NCBI RefSeq assembly: GCF_002843605.1
Contig: NZ_CP025263.1
Span: forward strand, 2,137,501 to 2,201,500
Length of the DNA stretch: 64,000 bases
Source of the DNA: Pseudomonas sp. S09G 359
Lineage (GTDB): Bacteria; Pseudomonadota; Gammaproteobacteria; Pseudomonadales; Pseudomonadaceae
Direction of reading: 5' to 3'
Shown: positions 10,224-18,960 of the stretch, one piece after another
Numbering within the stretch: the first letter of the stretch is position 1
How the letters are laid out: each line of letters begins with the position of its first letter
Notes under the pieces: generated by a model
What the model saw: the letters and a program-made list of their open reading frames with translations, nothing else
The model's database searches: none
What the model was told of the DNA's origin: nothing
Made by a program: the position numbers and the translations under genes

Positions 10224-12452
10224 TTAGAAATCCACCGTCGCTGACAGCTTCGCCACACGCGGGTCGCCCTGGGTCAGGTAGCCACCGAGTGCCGATTCCC
10301 AGTACTTGGTGTTGGCGACGTTCTCCACCGTCGCGCCCACGGTGACGTCACGCTGGTCCACCTTGAAGGTGTAGCGTGCGCCCACGTCGAAGCGGTTCCA
10401 GGTCGGCAGGCTCTGGTTGTTGGCCGCGTCGGCGTACTGGCCACCGGTACGCAACATGCGCCCATTCACGCTCACGCCTTGCAGGCCCGGTACATCCCAA
10501 TCCACCCCGGCATTGAGCTGGAACGACGGCACGCCGACCGCGCGGTTGCCATCGTTGGCGCCGCCGCTGGTACCACTGACTTCGGTGTTAATCACTGTAG
10601 CGCCGCCGAGCAGACGCAGGCCTGGCAGCGGTTCACCGAAGACGTTGAGTTCCACGCCTTTGTTGACCTGATCACCCTCGTACACAAAGGTCGCGGTGCC
10701 GTCGCCATTCAGCAAAGAATAACCCTGGGTCGGTTGTTCAATCCGATACACACCCAGCGTTGCGCCGTAGCTGCCCATATCGACCTTGACGCCGGCCTCG
10801 GTCTGTTTCGAGCGCGCAGGTGCGTAGGTCTGGTTGGGGTTGGTGACGGTGGCGCCATTAAAGGCGGTCGGCGCGGTAGGGCCCGACGCCAGGCCTTCGA
10901 TATGGTTGGCGTAGAACGACACGTGGTCCCACGGCTTGAACACCAGGCCATACACCGGTGTGGTGACGCCCTTGGCGTAGTTGGCCGTGCGCTCACCGGT
11001 GTCGTAGGCGTAACCCTGTACAACCAACTCCTGGCGGCGCAGGCCGGCAGTGAACAGCAGGCGGTCGTCCATAAAGCCGAAGGTGTCCGACACTGCCGCG
11101 CTGCGGGCGAAGGTCTTGGCGGTGATGCCCGGGTCGCCCATGTCGCCGCCGGTGACGCTGCCCTTGACCGGTTCTGCCACATCGACCGGGTTATAAAGGT
11201 TGCTCGCGTGCCCGGTGAAGTCAAAGTCATAGGCATTGCGTGCCTGGGTCCAGATTCCGGTCAGGCCGAGGTTGAGCTTATGGCTGACGGCGCCCGTCTG
11301 GAACTTGCCATTCAGGCCGGCCATCAGGCTGGTGTTGTCTTCTTGGTGGGCAATACGTGAGCCGGTGACCGTGGCGTTGCCCAGGTTGTCGTTCACGGTG
11401 AACGACGAATACCGGCCGATTTCATGGGTGCGCTTGGCGCCACCCGCGATATACGCCGTCCAGTTATCGTTGAGGTCATATTCGCCGCGCAGCATGCCGA
11501 AGGTGTCTTCGAGGCTGGTGGTGCCCCAGTTCGGCGCATAGTTGGTGTCTGCCGAGGGCGCTTTCGGGACGCGCACGCCGGTATCGAGAAACACCGAGTT
11601 GCGCCCGCCATTGACCTGTTGTTTCTGGTACACGAAGTCGCCGGACAGCCGCAGCGCATCGCCGCGATAATCCAGGCCGAGCGAAAACAGTTTGGAGCGC
11701 TGGCTCTCGTCATCCACGCCGGTGTCGCCTTCGCGTTGGGAAATATTCACCCGTGCGCCAAAACGATTGTCTTCGCCAAAGCGCTGGCCGATATCCAGGT
11801 GTTCGCCGACACGGCCATCGTTGCTGATGTCGGTGCTGAAGCGGCGCAACGGCACATCATCGGCACGCTTGGCTTGCAGGTTTACGCCGCCGCCGATGCC
11901 GGAGCCACCTGGGGTCACGCCGTTGATAAAGGCGTTGGGGCCCTTGAACACTTCAACCCGTTCCAGGGCGTCGGTGGACATCAGCTGGCGCGGCAGGATG
12001 CCATACAAACCGTTGAGCGAAATATCGTCGCCATTCAGCGGCAGGCCGCGAATCACGAAGGCTTGTGCCTGGTTCGAATAGCCCGAGGCCTGGCGCACGG
12101 AGGAGTCGTTGAGCAACACATCGCCGATGGTTTCGGCCTGCTGGTCGCGGATCAGTTTTTCGGTATAGGACGACATGCTGAACGGCACGTCCATGATGTC
12201 CTGGTTGCCCAGCACACCCAGTTGGCCACCGCGTGCCACCTGGCCGCCGGCGTACACCGGGGGCAGGGCGCTCGGCGCGGGGGCTTCGGCGTTGATGTTG
12301 GTGGCGCCCAGTTCCAGCGTGTTGCCATCCTGACTGTTGTTCGCATCCTGCGGGGTGGCTGGGGTTGCGGCGTGAGCGGCAAGGCTCAGGGAGCAGCAAA
12401 GGGCGAGCAGGGTCGGGCGAAACGGCACAGCGAACGGGGTACGGGTGGGCAT
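10224..12452 (-). CDS. TonB-dependent siderophore receptor (no STN domain)
   Basis: 742 aa. The signal peptide ends in AAHA near residue 28. There is no STN domain; a short linker carrying a TonB-box-like stretch (TLELGATNINAEA) leads to the plug (YTEKLIRDQQAETIGDVLLNDSSVR, RVEVFKGPNAFINGVTPGGSGIGG) and a beta-barrel ending in VAKLSATVDF. It resembles the ferrichrome/FcuA-like hydroxamate receptor group. It has no dedicated FecI/FecR, so regulation is probably by Fur directly, through the box at 12541. Substrate not determinable from sequence. Confidence 0.92.
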   Translation of the reverse strand: MPTRTPFAVPFRPTLLALCCSLSLAAHAATPATPQDANNSQDGNTLELGATNINAEAPAPSALPPVYAGGQVARGGQLGVLGNQDIMDVPFSMSSYTEKLIRDQQAETIGDVLLNDSSVRQASGYSNQAQAFVIRGLPLNGDDISLNGLYGILPRQLMSTDALERVEVFKGPNAFINGVTPGGSGIGGGVNLQAKRADDVPLRRFSTDISNDGRVGEHLDIGQRFGEDNRFGARVNISQREGDTGVDDESQRSKLFSLGLDYRGDALRLSGDFVYQKQQVNGGRNSVFLDTGVRVPKAPSADTNYAPNWGTTSLEDTFGMLRGEYDLNDNWTAYIAGGAKRTHEIGRYSSFTVNDNLGNATVTGSRIAHQEDNTSLMAGLNGKFQTGAVSHKLNLGLTGIWTQARNAYDFDFTGHASNLYNPVDVAEPVKGSVTGGDMGDPGITAKTFARSAAVSDTFGFMDDRLLFTAGLRRQELVVQGYAYDTGERTANYAKGVTTPVYGLVFKPWDHVSFYANHIEGLASGPTAPTAFNGATVTNPNQTYAPARSKQTEAGVKVDMGSYGATLGVYRIEQPTQGYSLLNGDGTATFVYEGDQVNKGVELNVFGEPLPGLRLLGGATVINTEVSGTSGGANDGNRAVGVPSFQLNAGVDWDVPGLQGVSVNGRMLRTGGQYADAANNQSLPTWNRFDVGARYTFKVDQRDVTVGATVENVANTKYWESALGGYLTQGDPRVAKLSATVDF

Positions 12453-12540
12453 GGTCGATCCTGACGGCGAACCGTCAATGTGAGGAAAAGGGCAACAACG
12501 TTGCGCGTCCTCGCTGCGCGGATACGACTCCGGTGCGAAT

Positions 12541-12559
12541 GATAGTGATTGTTATTTAT
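12541..12559 (-). promoter_or_regulatory. Fur box upstream of TonB receptor gene
   Basis: GATAGTGATTGTTATTTAT, within an AT-rich stretch 89 bp upstream of the receptor start, matches the Fur consensus at about 12 of 19 positions. The flanking GAATGATAGTGATT keeps the hexamer pattern. Confidence 0.6.
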
Positions 12560-12669
12560 ATCTTGCAACAAATTTATGCGATTACCGACTGCATGCGCGT
12601 TTACCTGCCGCGTTCGGCCGGATGCCGCGTAGAATCAACGCCTGAAAGCGATTCCTGAGGTGCGGTACG

Positions 12670-15027
12670 GTGGATTTACAGCAGGGTTTTGTCCTGACCC
12701 GGCATTGGCGCGACACCCCAGCGGGTACGGAGGTCAGCTTCTGGCTGGCCACCGACCAGGGGCCACGGTTTATCCGCCTACCCGTGCAGACGTCGGTGAT
12801 GTTCATCCCCGAGGCCCATCGCAAACCGCTCGATTGGCTACTCAAGGGCGAGCGCGATATCGAGTTGCGCCCGCTGCAATTGTGCGACTTCCATCATCGC
12901 CCGGTGTTGGGCCTGTACACCCGCCAGCACCGCCAATTGATGGACGTGGAAAAACGCCTGCGCGCTGCCGGTGTGGATGTCTACGAAGCCGACGTGCGCC
13001 CGCCCGAGCGCTACATGATGGAGCGCTTCATCACCGCGCCGGTGTGGTTCGGTGGCACGCCCGACGCCAGCGGCGTGCTGTGCGACGCACAGATGAAACC
13101 CGCACCCGAATATCGCCCGCCGTTGAAACTGGTGTCGCTGGACATCGAGACCACCGCCCAGGGCGATCTCTATTCCATCGCTCTCGAAGGTTGCGGCGAG
13201 CGCCAGGTGTACATGCTCGGCCCGCCCAACAAGACTACGGCGGTGGACTTCAAGCTCGACTACTGCGACACCCGCGCCCAGTTGCTCGAGCGCCTCAACC
13301 AGTGGCTGGCCACCCATGACCCCGACGCAATCATCGGTTGGAATGTGGTGCAGTTCGACCTGCGCGTGCTCCACGAACATGCCCAGCGCCTCGGCGTGCC
13401 GCTGATGCTCGGGCGTGGCGACGAGCCCATGGCCTGGCGCGAGCATGGCAGCCGCAACCATTACTTCGCGGCAGCGGCGGGGCGGCTGATCATCGACGGC
13501 ATCGAAGCGCTGCGCTCGGCCACCTGGAGCTTTGAATCCTTCAGCCTGGAAAACGTCGCGCAAACCCTGCTGGGCGAAGGCAAGGACATCTCCACGCCGT
13601 ACCAGCGCATGGACGAAATCAACCGCATGTTCGCCGAGGACAAGCCCGCCCTGGCGCGCTACAACCTCAAGGACTGCGAGCTGGTCACGCGGATTTTCGC
13701 CAAGACCGAACTGCTCAAGTTCTTGCTTGAGCGCGCCAGCGTCACCGGTCTGCCGGCCGACCGTAACGGTGGCTCGGTGGCGGCCTTCACCCACCTGTAT
13801 ATGCCGCTGATGCATCGCCAGGGCTTCGTCGCGCCGAACCTGGGCGACAAACCACCCGAGGCCAGCCCCGGCGGGTTTGTCATGGACTCGCGCCCCGGCC
13901 TTTACGAATCGGTGCTGGTGCTCGATTACAAAAGCCTCTACCCGTCGATCATCCGCAGTTTTCTGATCGACCCGGTGGGCCTGATCGAAGGCCTCAAGCA
14001 CCCTGGTGACAGCGAGTCGGTGGAAGGTTTTCGCGGCGCGCGTTTCTCACGCACCCGGCACTGCCTGCCGGCCATCGTCGCGCGGGTGTCCGAAGGCCGC
14101 GAAGAGGCCAAGCGCGAGCACAACGCGCCGTTGTCCCAGGCGCTGAAAATCATCATGAACGCCTTTTACGGCGTACTCGGCTCCAGCGGTTGCCGGTTCT
14201 TCGACACACGGCTGGCGTCGTCGATCACTATGCGCGGCCACCAGATCATGCGCCAGACCCGCGCGCTGGTTGAAGCACAGGGTTATGAAGTGATCTACGG
14301 CGACACCGACTCCACCTTTGTCTGGCTTGGTGCTGCGCATTCCCAGGCAGAGGCCGGGCGCATTGGCCAGGCGTTGGTGCAGCACGTCAACGCCTGGTGG
14401 CGTGAGCACCTGCACACGGAGTTCGGCCTGCAAAGCGCCCTGGAATTGCAATACGAAACCCACTTCACACGGTTCCTGATGCCGACCATCCGCGGCGCGG
14501 AGGAGGGCAGCAAAAAGCGCTATGCCGGCCTGGTGGTGCGCGGCGATGGCAGCGAAGAAATGGTCTACAAAGGCCTGGAAACCGTGCGCAGCGACTGGTC
14601 GCCCCTGGCCCGGCAATTCCAGCAGGCGTTGTACCAGCGCATCTTCCATCGCCAGCCCCATCAGGACTACATCCGCGACTACGTGCGCCGCACCCTGAGC
14701 GGCGAGTTCGACGAACTGCTCATCTACCGCAAGCGCCTGCGCCGCCGGCTCGACGACTACGAACGCAACGTCCCGCCGCATGTGCGCGCGGCGCGCCTGG
14801 CCGACGATTACAACGACCGCCTGGGACGCCCGCGCCAGTACCAGCGCGGTGGCTGGATCAGCTACGTGATCAGCGTCAACGGCCCCGAACCGCTGGAAGT
14901 GCGCCAGGCGCCTATCGACTACGACCATTACGTCACCCGGCAATTGCAGCCGGTGGCGGATGCGATCCTGCCGTTTGTAAATGACGATTTTGCCACCCTG
15001 GTCGGTGGGCAGATGGGCCTGTTCTAA
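12670..15027 (+). CDS. polB: DNA polymerase II (family B)
   Basis: 785 aa starting at GTG 12670 ([13 protein letters not shown]) with TGAGG upstream. The 3'-5' proofreading exonuclease motifs are LDIETT (Asp158, Glu160), [12 protein letters not shown], and YNLKDCELV. The polymerase motifs are [13 protein letters not shown] (motif A), [15 protein letters not shown] (motif B) and YGDTDSTF (motif C), all with intact acidic residues. PolII is a replication-restart and translesion polymerase, SOS-regulated in E. coli. I do not see a convincing LexA box in the upstream 200 bp. It is transcribed alone, divergent from the receptor gene. Confidence 0.96.
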   Translation: MDLQQGFVLTRHWRDTPAGTEVSFWLATDQGPRFIRLPVQTSVMFIPEAHRKPLDWLLKGERDIELRPLQLCDFHHRPVLGLYTRQHRQLMDVEKRLRAAGVDVYEADVRPPERYMMERFITAPVWFGGTPDASGVLCDAQMKPAPEYRPPLKLVSLDIETTAQGDLYSIALEGCGERQVYMLGPPNKTTAVDFKLDYCDTRAQLLERLNQWLATHDPDAIIGWNVVQFDLRVLHEHAQRLGVPLMLGRGDEPMAWREHGSRNHYFAAAAGRLIIDGIEALRSATWSFESFSLENVAQTLLGEGKDISTPYQRMDEINRMFAEDKPALARYNLKDCELVTRIFAKTELLKFLLERASVTGLPADRNGGSVAAFTHLYMPLMHRQGFVAPNLGDKPPEASPGGFVMDSRPGLYESVLVLDYKSLYPSIIRSFLIDPVGLIEGLKHPGDSESVEGFRGARFSRTRHCLPAIVARVSEGREEAKREHNAPLSQALKIIMNAFYGVLGSSGCRFFDTRLASSITMRGHQIMRQTRALVEAQGYEVIYGDTDSTFVWLGAAHSQAEAGRIGQALVQHVNAWWREHLHTEFGLQSALELQYETHFTRFLMPTIRGAEEGSKKRYAGLVVRGDGSEEMVYKGLETVRSDWSPLARQFQQALYQRIFHRQPHQDYIRDYVRRTLSGEFDELLIYRKRLRRRLDDYERNVPPHVRAARLADDYNDRLGRPRQYQRGGWISYVISVNGPEPLEVRQAPIDYDHYVTRQLQPVADAILPFVNDDFATLVGGQMGLF

Positions 15028-15097
15028 AACGCTTGCCTCACCCCGTCGGGAGCCTGCACTCTTGGGGCTTGAAGACCACCCGACGGCGCAGCCTTCC

Positions 15098-15676
15098 ATG
15101 ACCCAAATCACACTTACCGGCACCACAGTCGAACTCCAGCCCCTGCAACGGGCACACGCGAGCGCCTTGCTTGACGCCGCCGCCGATGGCGAACTGTGGA
15201 ACCTCAAGGTCACCAACGTGCCGGGCCCGGACACGCTTGATAAGTACATCGACACGGCCCTGGCCGGGCGCGACGCGGGCCACGTGATCCCCTTTACCAT
15301 CCTGCGCAAAAGCACCGGCCAGGTGGTGGGCAGCACGCGGTTCTGGAAGGTCGACCGGGTTAATCGCAAGCTGGAAATCGGCCATACCTGGCTGGCGCAA
15401 TCCACGCAAAAAACCGCGATCAATACCGAAGCCAAGCTGTTGCTGCTGACCTACGCTTTCGAAGTGCTGGACTGCGTGCGCGTGCAATTCACCACCGACG
15501 AACTGAATGAAAAATCCCGCGCCGCGATCCTGCGCCTGGGCGCGGTGCAGGAAGGCATCGTGCGCCACGAGCGCATCATGCCCGACGGGCGCAAGCGCAA
15601 CTCGGTGCGCTTCAGCATCATCGATTCGGAATGGCCGCAGGTGAAAGCTGCCTTGCAGGCCAAGCTGCAACGTTAG
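15098..15676 (+). CDS. GNAT-family N-acetyltransferase (RimJ/RimL-like)
   Basis: 192 aa from ATG 15098; the earlier frame start at 14981 overlaps polB and lacks conserved sequence. The features fit the RimJ/RimL subgroup: an N-terminal ELQPLQRAHASALLDAAADGELWNL-type segment, the strand with VVGSTRFWKVDRVNRKLEIGHTWL, and the late motif LNEKSRAAILRLGAVQEG, which recognises acetyl-CoA and orders the C-terminus. These enzymes acetylate protein N-termini or small amines. It is followed 12 bp later by the GST-like gene, probably as a small operon. Confidence 0.85.
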   Translation: MTQITLTGTTVELQPLQRAHASALLDAAADGELWNLKVTNVPGPDTLDKYIDTALAGRDAGHVIPFTILRKSTGQVVGSTRFWKVDRVNRKLEIGHTWLAQSTQKTAINTEAKLLLLTYAFEVLDCVRVQFTTDELNEKSRAAILRLGAVQEGIVRHERIMPDGRKRNSVRFSIIDSEWPQVKAALQAKLQR

Positions 15677-15688
15677 GAGGAAAGGCCC

Positions 15689-16321
15689 ATGTACACGCTC
15701 TATGGCATCGACGAATCCGGCTCGTGCATGATCGAAATCGCCCTGCAGCGTTGCGCGGTGCCGTGGCGGCGGGTGGATGCGGCCTCCTGGGCTGACGGTG
15801 AGGGCAGCGACGAACTGGCTCGTATCAACCCGCTCAAACAGGTGCCCACGCTGGTCACCCCCGACGGCAAGGTGCTGACGGAAAGCGCCGCGATCCTGAT
15901 CCACCTGGGCCTGGAGTTTCCCCACGCCCACCTGCTGAGCGGCGATCGCGCTGCGATCCTGCGCGGCCTGGTGTACATCGCCGCCAACTGCTACTCGGCC
16001 ATCGGCATCATCGACTACCCGCAACGCTGGCTGGGCGATGTGAATGAAGCCGCGCAGACGCAGCTGATCACCGGCACGCGGCGTTACTTGCATCAGGCCT
16101 GGGTGGTGTTCGCCGATCAGTTTGCCGAGCAACTCTTTGCCCCCGAGGGCGAGCCGAATGCGCTGGGCATCATGGCGGCGGCCGTGTCGCGTTGGGATGA
16201 GGCCAGGGACGTGTTGAGCGGCTTGGCGCCGAGCTTTGCGCAGACCCTGGCGCAGGTGGATGCCGACCCCATCGTAGCCCCCGTTTTTGCTCGGCATTGG
16301 CCGGAGTGGAAGGTCTCGTAA
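15689..16321 (+). CDS. Glutathione S-transferase family protein
   Basis: 210 aa with a thioredoxin-like N-terminal domain (MYTLYGIDESGSCMIEIAL, then NPLKQVPTLVTPDGKVLTESAAILIHL) and an all-helical C-terminal domain. The cis-proline before T/L in QVPTL and the ESAAI glutathione-binding motif are kept. The catalytic position near residues 8-12 has Ser/Cys rather than Tyr. GGAGGAAAGG, about 7 bp upstream, is the ribosome-binding site. Its closeness to the GNAT gene suggests co-transcription. Substrate unknown. Confidence 0.83.
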   Translation: MYTLYGIDESGSCMIEIALQRCAVPWRRVDAASWADGEGSDELARINPLKQVPTLVTPDGKVLTESAAILIHLGLEFPHAHLLSGDRAAILRGLVYIAANCYSAIGIIDYPQRWLGDVNEAAQTQLITGTRRYLHQAWVVFADQFAEQLFAPEGEPNALGIMAAAVSRWDEARDVLSGLAPSFAQTLAQVDADPIVAPVFARHWPEWKVS

Positions 16322-16486
16322 TGTTTCCGCAATCAGTGGAAACAATGACGTTTGCAGCCCTCCAACCCCTTGCGTAGCGGGCGTCCTGACCTACGCTTTG
16401 TTGAGGTAGTGTAGGAATCATCCTTGAATTTGACTGTCGCAGACATGAAACTCAAGAACCCTGCATGGAATTCAAAGGAGGTGCGC

Positions 16487-17065
16487 ATGCTCATCCGGTC
16501 GCTGACCCTGGCTACCTTGATGGCTTTTACGGGGCCGCTGTTGGCTGCTGATGATATCAACCCGCTCAAGCAGGACTTGGGCAAGGCCCGGCCGCTGGTA
16601 GTGGTGGAATTGGACTCCGGCAACGCCACTCTGGCGGAGCTGAAGAAACAGTTGGATGAACCTGCCATCAAGCAGTCCTTTGAAGAACGCAGCATGGTGT
16701 TCTACACCGTGAAGTTCGGCAGCATCGGCGCCGAAGGTGAAAAATTCGCCAAGGACCCGAAGGACAACAAGAAGCTCACGCCGCCGGAAACCAACGCGCT
16801 GATCCGTGCGCTCAAGTTGGGTGCTGGCAGTGGCACTAAAGTGATCCTGGTGGGCAAGGATGGTGAGAAGAAAGTCGAGAAGACGGTGCCGCCGGATACC
16901 CTCGACCTTAAGGAGTTTTTCAGCGCGATCGACCAGATGCCGATGGCTGAAAAAGAAACCGCCGCCGCCGCCCCGGAACCAGAACCTGCGGCACCGGCGC
17001 CAGCGAAGGGCGCCAAGCCTGTGAAGCACGGCAGCAAGCCAGCCCCGCAACAACTGGATGATTGA
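16487..17065 (+). CDS. DUF4174-like periplasmic protein with signal peptide
   Basis: 192 aa from ATG 16487, chosen over 16424 because AAGGAGGTGC lies directly upstream and the resulting N-terminus is a clean signal peptide (MLIRSLTLATLMAFTGPLLA-ADD). The mature part starts with NPLKQDLGKARPLVVVELDSG, a pattern of the thioredoxin-like DUF4174 family, but no CxxC is present. The C-terminal about 45 residues are a low-complexity Pro/Ala/Glu/Lys tail. Function unknown. It stands alone, before the large repeat region. Confidence 0.72.
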   Translation: MLIRSLTLATLMAFTGPLLAADDINPLKQDLGKARPLVVVELDSGNATLAELKKQLDEPAIKQSFEERSMVFYTVKFGSIGAEGEKFAKDPKDNKKLTPPETNALIRALKLGAGSGTKVILVGKDGEKKVEKTVPPDTLDLKEFFSAIDQMPMAEKETAAAAPEPEPAAPAPAKGAKPVKHGSKPAPQQLDD

Positions 17066-17092
17066 CGCGTGCGGTAAGCTCCGACACGGTAC

Positions 17093-17400
17093 AAATGTGG
17101 GAGGGGGCTTGCCCCCGATAGCGGTTTGTCGGTGTACATATCCGTTATTTTGGTAACGGCGGCTTATGGTTCCGCTCTTACAGCGGGTCACTTTTGGAAG
17201 GACCCAAAAGTAACCAAAAGGTCCTCGCCCCACCACTCGGCACCTCGCTTAGGCTCGGTGTGCCCGTAATCCGACAGTGATTTGGGGGGCCGCCGCCACG
17301 CGCCATCCATGGCGCGGGGCGGCTAAACCGGCATCCCTGCCGGTTTACCCCCCAAATCCCTGTCGAATTCCGGCCAGCGTGGTTGACGGGGCGATTTCAG
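17093..17400 (+). repeat. Structured intergenic repeat, copy A (three-way-junction element)
   Basis: The copy starts with AAATGTGGGAGGGGGCTTGC (REP-like end). It then carries a conserved module of about 150 bp (GTCGGTGTACATATCCGTTA through CGGTGTGCCCG) nearly identical to copy C at 44093. Next is a predicted three-way junction at 17272-17365. The outer stem is CGACAG-t-GATTTGGGGGG paired with CCCCCCAAATC-c-CTGTCG. It encloses hairpin CGCGCCAT/ATGGCGCG and hairpin TAAACCGGCA/TGCCGGTTTA. After it comes GGCCAGCGTGGTTGACGGGGCG, also shared. No coding gene is visible. Confidence 0.85.
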
Positions 17401-17574
17401 ATCAAAATCAAAAGCCAAATCAGATCAAAAGCAGAGCACGGCGGCCTAGTAGCCGACCTGAGTGGTTAGATCAAAAGCGTTTTTGCTTTGCTTTGTTTTT
17501 GCTGTGGCCCTTACATCCTTTTCGCTGACGAAGTCAGCGGTCTTTTGATCTGCGCTGTTGATCGTGACCTTGAT
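17401..17574. other. Spacer between inverted repeat copies, with terminator-like hairpin
   Basis: AT-richer segment with several GATCAAAAGC-type words on both strands and a hairpin CGCTGAC-GAA-GTCAGCG (17523-17539) followed by GTCTTTT. Parts resemble the tail of copy C (CAAAAGC, GCGGCGGCC). No gene is seen. Confidence 0.5.
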
Positions 17575-17881
17575 CTTAGGCGCCCCGTTAAACACGCTGG
17601 CCGAACGCAGGCTTGAATCCGTGGGTAACCCGGCAGGACGCCGGGTTAGCCGCGATGGGCCAAGGATGGCCCATGGCGGCGGCCCACGGATTCAAGCCGG
17701 AGTGAGGGCACACCGAGCCTAAGCGAGGTGCCGAGTGTTGGGGCAAGAGCCCTTTTGGTTACTTTTGGGGCTCTTTTCCAAAAGTGACCCGCTGTAAGAG
17801 CGGAACCAATAGCCGCCGTTACCGCAGCAACGGATATGTACCCCGACAAACCGCCATCGAGTACAACCCCCCTCCCACATT
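17575..17881 (-). repeat. Structured intergenic repeat, copy B (inverted relative to A)
   Basis: Reverse-strand copy of the same element. The outer stem GGCTTGAATCCGTGGG (17610-17625) pairs with CCCACGGATTCAAGCC (17683-17698). It encloses TAACCCGGC/GCCGGGTTA and TGGGCCA/TGGCCCA hairpins. In the flanking module AGAGCCC (17746-17752) can pair with GGGCTCT (17768-17774), where copy A has GGACC/GGTCC. The end, CCCCCCTCCCACATT, runs into the pslL stop codon. Copies A and B together make a ~790-bp inverted structure closed by AATGTGGGAGGGGG ends. Confidence 0.85.
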
Positions 17882-18938
17882 AATCCACATTAGTTGAGCG
17901 CCGGGCTTCAGGCGCCTTGCGCACCGGAAACGGAAAATAGAAAAACCGCAAAAACGCCACCCGCTTGATCACTTCACCAATCAACAACGGCACCCCCACC
18001 GCCACCACAAAACCAATGCACGCCGCGGCAAATGCGTGCAGGCCCAGGCGCTCCAGCAGGTCGAAGGTCTTGTGCTGGATCTCGCCGTGGAAGATCAACA
18101 GGATCAGCGTCGACTGCCCGATGTAGGTCATCGCCCGGGTCACCAGCGCCGATACCATCAGCACCTTTGCCAGGGCCCAGCACGCGTACACGCCGATCAC
18201 CGCCAGCAGGCTGGTCCACAACCAATGGTCGTACCGGCGCTGGGCGAGGTCCATGGTGTCGCCCCGGTACAGGAACACCGCGGCGAACAGCACCACTGAA
18301 ACCAACAAGGTCAGCCATGACCCGGCATGAGTACGCAGCCAGTCGCGCAGCAGGTAGCCGTAGATAAAACAGGTGCTGCTGATCAAGGTGATATCGAGGC
18401 TGAACGGCAGGCCGGGCAGCACCCAGGTTTGCCCACCCAGGGTGACCGGCAATTGCCAGAAGAGCGGTAGTATCCAGATGCCGAGCAGCAGCGGCGCCAC
18501 CATCACCAGGCAGCTCACCGGCAGCGACAGGCGCCGGATCAGCCGCAGCACTACCCAACTGAACAGGATCGCCACCCAGAAGTGCGGCAGAAACCACATC
18601 GCCTGCCATGGGATGGTGTCAACCGAGGCATACAGCACCCCGCCGATATCCGGCAGCAGCGGTTGGCCACGCAGCACGGCACGCACGGTGACATACAGCA
18701 GCATGGTGAAAAAAAACGGCTTGAGCAGGCCGTCGGCCTTGCGCACGGCCATCTCCACGAACGGCTGCTCGGGCTTGAAAAACACCCCGGACAGGAAGAA
18801 AAACAGCGGCAATATGAACGACGCCAAAATCGGGTACATCAGGTCCGGGGAGGTGGCGACGAACCAGCTGTGTGCATACACGATCACCAGAATGCCGATG
18901 CCCTTGGCGATGTCCATTTGAATCCAACGGTGTTTCAT
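17880..18938 (-). CDS. pslL: PslL, membrane acyltransferase of the acyltransferase_3 family
   Basis: 352 aa, the length I recall for Pseudomonas PslL, and the last gene of the psl operon. It starts with the family signature MDIAKGIGILVIVYAHSW, in which the His is the presumed catalytic residue, and has about ten transmembrane segments. Members of this family O-acylate polysaccharides, so it probably modifies Psl, but no activity can be read from sequence. The start at 18938 has GGGGAGACG upstream and lies 22 bp after pslK. The stop codon abuts structured-repeat copy B, which seems to have inserted right at the operon end. Confidence 0.9.
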   Translation of the reverse strand: MKHRWIQMDIAKGIGILVIVYAHSWFVATSPDLMYPILASFILPLFFFLSGVFFKPEQPFVEMAVRKADGLLKPFFFTMLLYVTVRAVLRGQPLLPDIGGVLYASVDTIPWQAMWFLPHFWVAILFSWVVLRLIRRLSLPVSCLVMVAPLLLGIWILPLFWQLPVTLGGQTWVLPGLPFSLDITLISSTCFIYGYLLRDWLRTHAGSWLTLLVSVVLFAAVFLYRGDTMDLAQRRYDHWLWTSLLAVIGVYACWALAKVLMVSALVTRAMTYIGQSTLILLIFHGEIQHKTFDLLERLGLHAFAAACIGFVVAVGVPLLIGEVIKRVAFLRFFYFPFPVRKAPEARRSTNVD

Positions 18939-18960
18939 CCACGTCTCCCCAACCGATCAT

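Noticed and set aside
12560..12669. LexA box in front of polB
   Set aside because: CTG-N-CAG-like words are present (CTGCATGCGCG), but nothing close to CTGTATATAAATACAG, so SOS control is not claimed.
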